In this document: one piece after another, positions 19,256 to 27,100 of the stretch
Layout: each line of letters begins with the position of its first letter
Numbering within the stretch: position 1 is the first letter of the stretch
Assembly: GCA_000613465.1 (NCBI GenBank)
Contig: BAJA01000034.1
Span: 1-61,808 of the forward strand
Source of the DNA: Bacteroides nordii WAL 11050 = JCM 12987
GTDB taxonomy: Bacteria; Bacteroidota; Bacteroidia; Bacteroidales; Bacteroidaceae
Length of the DNA: 61,808 bases
Direction: 5' to 3'
The notes under the pieces: model-generated
The model's input: only the letters and a program-made list of their open reading frames with translations
What the model was told of the DNA's origin: nothing
Database searches by the model: none
Position numbers and translations under genes: made by a program

Positions 19256-20977
19256 ATGATGAAGAGATTTATAGTGAGATTAGCCTGTATTTGCTTTTTT
19301 CTTTTTGCTTATACAGCACTTGTGCAGGCGGAAAACAACGCTTCTGCAGCCGGAACGGCACAACTGACTTTAGCACCTGCTACGTTGTCGGCAGGTACTA
19401 ATACGACACTTTCTTTCGATTTGGTTAATTCTCTTCCGGTGACTGCTTTACAGTTTGATGTGATGCTACCGGAAGGTTTGTCTGTGAACACCATAATCAA
19501 TGAAGACGAAGAGGAGGTGCCTGCCATTACGCTAACCGATCGCAAAAAGAGTAGCCACTCTTTAAGTTGCAACCGACGGGAGGATGGACGTTACACGGTG
19601 GTCATCCTTTCTATGAAAAATCAGGCATTTAGTGGAGAAGAGGGAGCATTGGTTAATATATCCGTTGCCGTCTCTTCTATGTTGCCTACGGGAAGTTACG
19701 ATCTGGCGGTAAGCCAGATTATCATTGTCCCGTTAGAAAACGAAAGACCGGGAACTACGATTAAGCAACCGGACTTTACGGGGCATGTCTCTGTCAATAA
19801 TTCGAGTGGTGATACAGGGTCGGCTCAATTGTCTTTGGCTGCCGGTAGCTTGAAAGCAGGAACGGAGCAGACTATTTCTTTGAACCTGACCAATGAAACG
19901 GAAGTAACTGCTCTGCAGTTTAATGTGAAGCTTCCGGAGGGTGTCACCCTGTGTACTATGAAGAACGAAGATGATGAAACCGTACCGGCTATCACGCTGA
20001 CCGATCGCAAAAAGAGTAGCCATTGGCTGAGCTGTAATGAGCAGGAAGACGGTAGCTATATGGTGGTGCTTCTTTCCATGAAGAATCAGGCACTTAGCGG
20101 TACAAGCGGAGCTTTGGTAGATATGAAGGTATCGGTTGCCTCTACTGTGACTACCGGAAGTTACGAGGTGGCTGTTAAGGATATTGTTATTGTTCCATTA
20201 CTGAATGGAAGGCCGGGGATTTCGATTAAACAGCCGGAGTTTACTGATCGTATTTATATTGAAAACACCGGTGGAGGAGGTGACGTAACCGGTCCGGTTG
20301 CGCTGTCTATTCCCGCGATGGCATTGGCTCCCGGCGCTGAAGGGATATGTAATATTGATATGGTGAACGATCGGGATATCTGCGCTTTTGAGTTTAAAAT
20401 AAAGTTTCCCGAAGGCATTAGCATTGTCGAAGCGTATAATGAAGATGATGAGTGGGCTCCCTCCATCCAATTGACAGATCGCAAGAAGAGCTCGCACCAG
20501 ATCAATTTCCGAAAGAAAGACGATGGCAGTTACAGAGTGGTGGTAGTTTCCATGCAGAATGCTACCTTCAAAGGTAACAGTGGTGCAGTGGTAGCCATTA
20601 AGGTGAAGGCTGATCCGGAGCTGAAGGAAGGGAGTTATGGTGTTATACTGAGTGAAGCGCTATTGGTCACTCCGTCGGAGGAAAAGATAACGCAAGAAGA
20701 TGCAAGTTATGCCATAGATATAAAAGAAGGCGTGGGCATTGAAAATGAGAACACAAACGGAATATCCTGTATATGTCAGGAGGGTGTCTGTCTGATTCGC
20801 GGCACGTCTGTTGGTGATCTTGTCGAAGTCTTTAATGTAGAGGGTCGTAACATTTATTCGGAATCCGGTACTGGAGAACAACTTGTAATACCCGGGGTGG
20901 AATTTCCTTCCGTGCTGATTGTGAGAGTCTCTCGAGCCAGGAAGCTGATCTATGTACGGAAGCTCGTATTACAATGA
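19256..20977 (+). CDS. Triple cohesin-like repeat protein
   Basis: Secreted 573-residue protein with a signal peptide to about residue 25 (LVQA). Three tandem repeats of about 155 residues follow (roughly 34-184, 190-337 and 347-490). Each reads like a cohesin or related jelly-roll: SAGTNTTLSFDLVN, VTALQFDVMLPEGLSV, a conserved LTDRKKSSH motif, then GALVNISVAV and a late GSYDLAVSQIIIVP strand. The C-terminal 75 residues (VGDLVEVFNVEGRNIY to the end) look like a small beta-sandwich of the kind found as sorting tails. It has no lipobox and no enzyme motif. It lies 10 bp after two dockerin-like proteins, so it may be their scaffold. The cohesin fold is judged by pattern only. Confidence 0.75.
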   Translation: MMKRFIVRLACICFFLFAYTALVQAENNASAAGTAQLTLAPATLSAGTNTTLSFDLVNSLPVTALQFDVMLPEGLSVNTIINEDEEEVPAITLTDRKKSSHSLSCNRREDGRYTVVILSMKNQAFSGEEGALVNISVAVSSMLPTGSYDLAVSQIIIVPLENERPGTTIKQPDFTGHVSVNNSSGDTGSAQLSLAAGSLKAGTEQTISLNLTNETEVTALQFNVKLPEGVTLCTMKNEDDETVPAITLTDRKKSSHWLSCNEQEDGSYMVVLLSMKNQALSGTSGALVDMKVSVASTVTTGSYEVAVKDIVIVPLLNGRPGISIKQPEFTDRIYIENTGGGGDVTGPVALSIPAMALAPGAEGICNIDMVNDRDICAFEFKIKFPEGISIVEAYNEDDEWAPSIQLTDRKKSSHQINFRKKDDGSYRVVVVSMQNATFKGNSGAVVAIKVKADPELKEGSYGVILSEALLVTPSEEKITQEDASYAIDIKEGVGIENENTNGISCICQEGVCLIRGTSVGDLVEVFNVEGRNIYSESGTGEQLVIPGVEFPSVLIVRVSRARKLIYVRKLVLQ

Positions 20978-21011
20978 AACTAAGTTTGTTGTGAAATAAT
21001 GATTAGATGAT

Positions 21012-22037
21012 ATGGCTAAATATTATCTTTTTCTGATAGAGACCTTGCAACATCAGGAATGTTTGAAAGAAGAGGTCTTGAAATATGTCAACTCGTTTTT
21101 AAAGACTCATAGAGAGCGAGCCTCTGTAGATGTTTTTTTTCATTATTTCACGTTGGTGAGTTATAATAACGGTAGCTATGAGATTCTTATAGACGAGATG
21201 GATCTTACGGAAGTTGCCCCTTTGGAAGATATTGAGTTTGATAAGGAACCCTCTTATTATAGATATGGATGTACTTATTATGTACTTGATACTTTTATAG
21301 AAAAGGTTCAGCGAGGTATTTCAAACCGGGAGGACACTGTTTCTATAAATATAATCTCCGGAGGACGAAACAATACGGTTAAAGGGCATTGGGGGCTTGA
21401 AATATTAAGATTGATTGAATCTAAACAAGAACAAGGCTGGAGGTTCTGTTACTCCGGAATGGATGTTGTAAATAGACAATTGAAAATTGATCAAGGTATA
21501 AGGACTTTGTTTCGTTGGGATGCTACTGTCCTTTTCCATTTTATGTCGGGACCGAGGAGCTTGGCAAAGAATCGGGAGGAGGTTGAAATCGTCAAAGAAA
21601 AGAAGATGGAAGAAAACACAGAGAAACCTAAAATGCTTTCATTGGTAAGTCAGGCAGGAACTAAACCTTTTGAACTGAATGGTATAGAATATATGAGTTT
21701 CAGGGATTTTTGCAGGAGAGATGAAACCTATCAGTCTGGCGTTACAATACAGAAACACGGATTTTATGTTTTGATGAATCACAAAGGGCAGCTTATATTG
21801 GAATATTCGAGGCTGTATCCCTGTTTTGATAGTTACGATTATGCCAACGAAGATCGTTTTCATCGAAATTACTGGTTGTGTAAAGATGAGCAGGAATTGA
21901 TGGTTAAATATGAATATATTACACACAATCGTTTCAGTTGCAGCGATGATGATTATTCTACTTGCCCGATGCCTGCTTTTCTGGGGCCTGCCGTATTCTA
22001 TGATGATGGGACAGGTGTGGTAAAAATAGGAGAGTGA
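21012..22037 (+). CDS. vWA-like cytoplasmic protein of unknown function
   Basis: A 341-residue protein without a signal peptide. The first 190 residues read like a von Willebrand A fold: an opening strand YYLFLIET, a central TYYVLDTFIEKVQRGI helix and SINIISGGRNNTVKG near the position of the third metal-site loop. The usual DxSxS metal-binding motif is absent. A charged linker at about 198-212 is followed by a second domain of about 130 residues that I do not recognise (FELNGIEYMSFRDFC and a Cys-containing end). It is the last gene before the terminator at 22071 and lies 34 bp after the cohesin-like gene, so it probably belongs to the operon. Confidence 0.7.
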   Translation: MAKYYLFLIETLQHQECLKEEVLKYVNSFLKTHRERASVDVFFHYFTLVSYNNGSYEILIDEMDLTEVAPLEDIEFDKEPSYYRYGCTYYVLDTFIEKVQRGISNREDTVSINIISGGRNNTVKGHWGLEILRLIESKQEQGWRFCYSGMDVVNRQLKIDQGIRTLFRWDATVLFHFMSGPRSLAKNREEVEIVKEKKMEENTEKPKMLSLVSQAGTKPFELNGIEYMSFRDFCRRDETYQSGVTIQKHGFYVLMNHKGQLILEYSRLYPCFDSYDYANEDRFHRNYWLCKDEQELMVKYEYITHNRFSCSDDDYSTCPMPAFLGPAVFYDDGTGVVKIGE

Positions 22038-22070
22038 GTTTTGGACTCTTCTTTTGTTAAAGAACTATAT

Positions 22071-22111
22071 GTACATGGGATGATTTATAAAGATCATCCC
22101 ATGTACTTTTT
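22071..22111 (+). terminator. Strong Rho-independent terminator ending the operon
   Basis: GTACATGGGATGAT (22071-22084) pairs perfectly with ATCATCCCATGTAC (22093-22106) across an 8-nt loop and is followed by TTTTT. It lies 33 bp after the vWA-like gene and would end the transcript begun near 7990. Confidence 0.88.
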
Positions 22112-22164
22112 AATTTTTCATCTTTCTGACTTTTTGTTCGTGTTTTATAAAAGTAACGATTTGT

Positions 22165-22199
22165 TTTGGTACGAAAAAGAATAATTTTATATACATTTG
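22165..22199 (+). promoter_or_regulatory. Promoter for the porin gene
   Basis: TTTG at 22165-22168 lies 23 bp before TACATTTG (22192-22199), a near-consensus Bacteroidales -33/-7 pair. The porin ATG follows about 50 nt later. Confidence 0.5.
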
Positions 22200-22249
22200 C
22201 GCATTCCGGACAATAGATCGGTTTATAGTTTTCATTTATAAAAACTACT

Positions 22250-23263
22250 ATGCGAAACACACTCCTTTTTATATTTATCCTTCTGCTTCCTATTAACCTG
22301 GCAGCACAAGAGACATTGGGTAAAGTGGTGAATACCCTGAAAGAACGTATTAACTTATCGGCATATGCCCAGTTGGGATATACCTATAACAATGCAGCCG
22401 ATCCGGATAATACATTTGATATCAAACGGGTTATTTTTATGGCAGACGGGAAGATTACAGAACGTTGGTCATGTTATTTTATGTATGACTTTGCTGTCAG
22501 TTCTCTGCAGGAATTATATACAAGTTATCAGTTCCTGCCGGGGCTGTCTGTTCGCATAGGGCAGTTTAAAACACCCTATACCATGGAAAATCAGTTATCA
22601 CCTACAACGGTAGAGCTGATAAATTGCTATTCTTTGCCGGCATGTTACCTGGTTGGTATCAATGGAAGTGATACTCTTTGCTCTGCAAGCGGGGGGCGGG
22701 ATATTGGTTTGATGATTTATGGCGATTTGTTTAAAAAACTGCTGACTTATAAAGTGGCGTTGATGAACGGGCAAGGTATAAATACAAAAGATAAGAATTC
22801 TCAAAAGGATGTAGTGGGCTATCTGTCGGTGAACCCTTTAGAGTGGTTTACTGTGGGTACTTCCTTTGTTATCGGTAAGGGACATTCGGTTGCGGGAGTA
22901 CCAATTCATGGAATAAAACCGGGTGAAAACTACCGGCGCAACCGTTGGAGTGTGGGAGCTTTCTTAACAGGAGAAAAGGCAAGCCTGCGTACGGAATTTA
23001 TGTTAGGCAAAGATGCTGATGTGAAAAGTAACGGGGGATATGCTACGGGATGTGTCCGGATTATTCGTAATGTGGAAGCCGTTGCTTCTTGTGAATATTT
23101 AAACCGGGATGTCATTGCAGAAGATAAGCAATCAAATTATATGGTTGGTTTACAATACTGGTTTTATCCGAAGTGTCGTCTTCAGGTTCAATACACTCGT
23201 TTGAGTCCGAAACATAACGATCCTTCGGATCTGGTACAAGCTCAGGTGCAGGTACGGTTTTGA
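22250..23263 (+). CDS. OprO/OprP-type outer-membrane porin
   Basis: Outer-membrane beta-barrel of 337 residues. A signal peptide (to NLAAQ) precedes alternating amphipathic strands from about residue 35 to the C-terminal Phe. Motifs typical of the porin O/P family include FDIKRVIFMADGKITERWSC, VRIGQFKTPYTMENQLSP and a final VQAQVQVRF. It is probably a passive channel for anions or small solutes; the phosphate specificity of the named family members should not be assumed. It has its own promoter, lies after a strong terminator and is probably monocistronic. Confidence 0.85.
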   Translation: MRNTLLFIFILLLPINLAAQETLGKVVNTLKERINLSAYAQLGYTYNNAADPDNTFDIKRVIFMADGKITERWSCYFMYDFAVSSLQELYTSYQFLPGLSVRIGQFKTPYTMENQLSPTTVELINCYSLPACYLVGINGSDTLCSASGGRDIGLMIYGDLFKKLLTYKVALMNGQGINTKDKNSQKDVVGYLSVNPLEWFTVGTSFVIGKGHSVAGVPIHGIKPGENYRRNRWSVGAFLTGEKASLRTEFMLGKDADVKSNGGYATGCVRIIRNVEAVASCEYLNRDVIAEDKQSNYMVGLQYWFYPKCRLQVQYTRLSPKHNDPSDLVQAQVQVRF

Positions 23264-23359
23264 CTGAAGAGGATAACTATTTGTTTTTTCTCAAAAGATT
23301 CGGTTATTTATTCAATAGTTTGTATCTTTACGCATCATGTTACTAATAGTTGAGAATGA

Positions 23360-23656
23360 ATGATGAAAACTAAAAATGAATATATAGCTGATGTTAGGCA
23401 ATTTAAAGAGAGGTTTGCCTCTAAATATGGCATTCGTTCAATCGGTATTTTTGGTTCTGTTGCCCGGGGAGAGCATCGGTTGGATAGCGATTTAGATGTG
23501 TTCGTAGAGTTGGAAGAGGCAGATCCGTTCACGATGTTTGATATTCGGGAAGCACTTGAATCTCTGTGTGGCTGCAAAGTTGATTTGCTTCGTTTGCGAA
23601 AAGGGTTGCGTGATTTATTGCTTAAAAGAATAGAACAGGATGGAATCTACATTTAA
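23360..23656 (+). CDS. mntA: MNT-type nucleotidyltransferase antitoxin
   Basis: A 98-residue minimal nucleotidyltransferase. The active-site motif is complete: GSVARGEHRLDSDLD fits GSx10DxD, and VDLL supplies the third acidic residue. MntA proteins of this kind AMPylate the partner HepT toxin and neutralise it. The HepT gene follows and overlaps by 17 bp. A weak -7 match TATCTTTA lies at 23323-23330. The pair has no flanking mobile genes, so it may be a settled chromosomal toxin-antitoxin module. The symbol is by family. Confidence 0.87.
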   Translation: MMKTKNEYIADVRQFKERFASKYGIRSIGIFGSVARGEHRLDSDLDVFVELEEADPFTMFDIREALESLCGCKVDLLRLRKGLRDLLLKRIEQDGIYI

Positions 23657-24014
23657 AGAGGAAATTACGGATAAGTTAGCTCAAATATTAGAGTCTGTTG
23701 AAGTGATTGAGGAGCGGTGTAAGAGTTATCAGAATATTGATGATTTCTTGCAAACCCCGTGGGGGATGACAATACTTGATGCTTGTATTTTGCGTTTGCA
23801 GGTTATTGGTGAGACAATAAAAGCCATTGACGATAAGACCAGACAGGCTTTGTTTATCCGGTATCCGCAGATTCCCTGGCGTAAAGTGATTGGTTTACGG
23901 AATATTATTTCGCATGAATATGCCAATATTGATTATGAAATTATCTGGACAGTGATACGTAAACACCTTCCTCCTTTGAAAGAGACAATATTGCTTATAA
24001 AGGAAGAATTATAA
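23640..24014 (+). CDS. hepT: HepT-type HEPN toxin
   Basis: A 124-residue all-helical HEPN protein. The RNase motif Rx4-6H is present as RNIISHEY near residue 90, with the following Tyr that MntA partners modify. HepT toxins act as RNases held inactive by MntA-mediated AMPylation. The start at 23640 overlaps the end of the nucleotidyltransferase gene, showing translational coupling. A clean terminator follows at 24047. Confidence 0.87.
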   Translation: MESTFKEEITDKLAQILESVEVIEERCKSYQNIDDFLQTPWGMTILDACILRLQVIGETIKAIDDKTRQALFIRYPQIPWRKVIGLRNIISHEYANIDYEIIWTVIRKHLPPLKETILLIKEEL

Positions 24015-24046
24015 TTCAATAATATACGATAGAGAATTATATAAAA

Positions 24047-24079
24047 ATGTAGGGTCTTTTTTAGACCCTACATTTTTTT
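24047..24079 (+). terminator. Rho-independent terminator after hepT
   Basis: ATGTAGGGTCT (24047-24057) pairs with AGACCCTACAT (24063-24073) and is followed by a run of T residues to 24079. This is a textbook hairpin plus U-tract 33 bp after the HepT stop. Confidence 0.88.
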
Positions 24080-24154
24080 AAGCTAAAAAGTGCCATTCTT
24101 TAAACTTTATTCTGTTTCTTTGTTCTAATATAAAGTGACTTAAACTTTGAACAT

Positions 24155-27100
24155 ATGAGAATAAAACAGATTTGCATGATGGTATTGCTTGCTTTAGGAG
24201 TAGCCCCCTGGGCAAATGCGCAGACGTTTGACAAGTTATGGAAACAAGTGGATCAGGCTGAACAGAAAAGTCTGCCACAAACAGTTATTCAGTTGACAAA
24301 CGAGATTTATAAGAAGGCGGAAACAGAGAAAAACTCTCCGCAAATGCTGAAAGCTTACACATGGCGGATGAAGTATCGCGAGATGCTGACTCCCGATAGC
24401 TTTTATGTAAGCCTGAACGGGCTGGAGCAGTGGGCTAAGACTGCGGAAAAACCGATGGACCGTGCCGTACTGAATTCGCTGATAGCGGGTATCTACTCCG
24501 ACTATGCCTCCCGTAACCGCTGGCAGATATTCCAACGGCCGAATATTGTGGATGAAACTCCTTCCGCTGATATACGTGAATGGAGCGGAAATATGTTTGT
24601 GCAACAGGTGATGCAGCATACCACAGAGGCTTTGAAAGACAAAGAGTTGTTATTGGCTACGTCCGCACGTATCTATATCCCGTTTGTAGAGTTAGGTGAT
24701 GCCAGCGAATATTATCGACACGATATGCTTCATCTGCTGGGCAGCCGTGGAGTAGATGCATTGAGAAATGTAAACGGGCTGGATAAAGACTCTGTTGTGA
24801 ATGCCGGCATTGAGAATATCTACCAGGAGATGCTTGATACTTACAAAAGAGTTAATATGGATGATGGCTACGTGCTCACCATGCTCAATTACCTGGACTG
24901 GCGGCGTAACTCCGATAATACCTTTGTACCCTACCGTGCACCGCAAAAGTTGATAGGGTTGACGCAAGACCCCTATCTGGCGGGACTTGACAAATTACGG
25001 ACTGAGTTTAAATCTCATGATATTTGTGCAGAAGTTTATTTGGCTAAAGCAAGATATGCTATTGAGAAAGGACAACAGGCAATGGCTTTACAGATTTGTG
25101 ATGAGGCTGTCAGGTTGTATCCGGGCTACAAACGTATCAATGCTTTAAAGAATCTGAAACTGGAGATTCTGAATCCCGCTTTGTATGTACGTGCTGATGA
25201 AGTCGTTTATCCCGGTGCCGACATGAAGTTGATAGTCAACCACAAGAATCTGGATGGCTTTACTGTACGTCTATATCAAGAGAAAAAGTTAGTGGCAGAA
25301 GAACATTATTCTTTGCTTCGTCCCGAAAACTATCAGGAGCAGGATACTGTTTTCACCTTCAAAGCTCCCGCAGAAGGTAGCTATGTGATGCGTATTGTTC
25401 CCGATAGCAAAGCAAGAGAAAACAGTGAAAGCAAACTGAATGTGACATGCTTCAAGGTATTGACATTACGTTTGCCGGGTGATCAGTATGAAGTAGTAGC
25501 CCTCGATTGTATGAGCGGGCAGCCTGTTGAAGGAGCGCTCATTACTCTTTATACGAATGATGAAAAGAAACTGACGGAGTTCACTACCAATGCAGAAGGA
25601 AAAGCTAAGTTCCCTTATAAACGAGAATATCGTTACCTCACTGCTACCAAAGGACAGGATATGGCAATGCCTCTGCAAGGTATCTACGGAGGCAATTATA
25701 CCTACTATGCTGATAATAAACCTACTGATTATGTGAAACTACTGACAGATCGTTTGCTCTATCGTCCGGGACAGACGGTTTATGTGAAAGGAATTGCTTA
25801 TGAGCAGCAACCGGATACAGCCAATGTGTTAGCTAACCGTACTTATACGTTGACTCTTACCGATGCCAACCGACAAGAAGTAGGCAGGAGAGAACTTCGG
25901 ACCAATGAGTTTGGTTCTTTTGCAACAGATTTTACATTGCCCGCTGCCTGTATGAACGGTACATTTACACTTTCTACAGAAAAAGGTACAACAACGATTC
26001 GCGTGGAAGAGTACAAACGTCCTACCTTTGATATTACTTTCGATAAACTGACAGGATCTTATAGCTTAGGTGATAAGGTAGAGGTAAAAGGTGCTGTTAA
26101 GACCTTTAGTGGTGTTTCGTTGCAGGATTTACCGGTAAATTACACCGTTACCCGTTTTTTACGATTCGGTTGGAGAGGAGTACAGACGGGTGTAGAACCC
26201 ATTGCTTCGGGGAGTGTGTTACTCAACGAAGACGGACAATTCACTGTTCCGGTGTTGCTGGAAGGTGATAAGAAGATGGATTTAGGGTATTATGTTTTCC
26301 GGATAGATGCAACGGTCACTAATCTGGCAGGAGAAACACAGACCTCCTCTTATAACGTGAGTGTAGGAAATCGCTCCATGACATTGGGAGCTAACATTCA
26401 GAATCCTCTATGCAAAGATGATTCTATCCGGCTTACTTTTATTGCTACCAATCTTGATGGGCAGCCCGTGAGCGTAGAAGGAACTTACAAACTGTATCCG
26501 GTTGCAGACGGTGCAAAATCCGAAGATGTGATAAAGGGTACTCCGGCTTTTACCGGAACATTTGTATCCAATAAGGAGACACTTCTTCCGGGATGGGCCT
26601 CTGTGCCTTCGGGAGAATATCTGTTAGTGATGTCTGCAAAAGATGACCAGGGACGAGAAGTGACTAATAAAGAAGAAGTGATTCTCTTCTCAACTGCAGA
26701 CAAACGTCCTCCGGTAAATATTCCGGTATGGTATTATGCCGAGAATACATCGTTTGATGCTGCGCATCCGGCTGTATTCTATTTGGGTACTTCAAAGAAA
26801 GATGCATACGTCATGATGAATCTGTTCAGTGGCAATACAATGCTCGAAAGCAGGATATTGCGCCTGTCCGATTCTATTGAACGTTTTGAATTCCCCTATA
26901 AAGAGTCGTATGGCAATGGATTGTCTGCTACATTCTGTTTTGTAAAAGACGGTGGAGTCAATCAGCAAACGGTGAGAATGACGAAGCGTCTGCCGGACAA
27001 AACCTTGACGATGAAGTGGGAAGTATTCCGTGACAAATTGCGTCCCGGTCAGGAGGAAGAGTGGAAACTCACGATTAAAACTCCACAAGGAATGCCGGCC

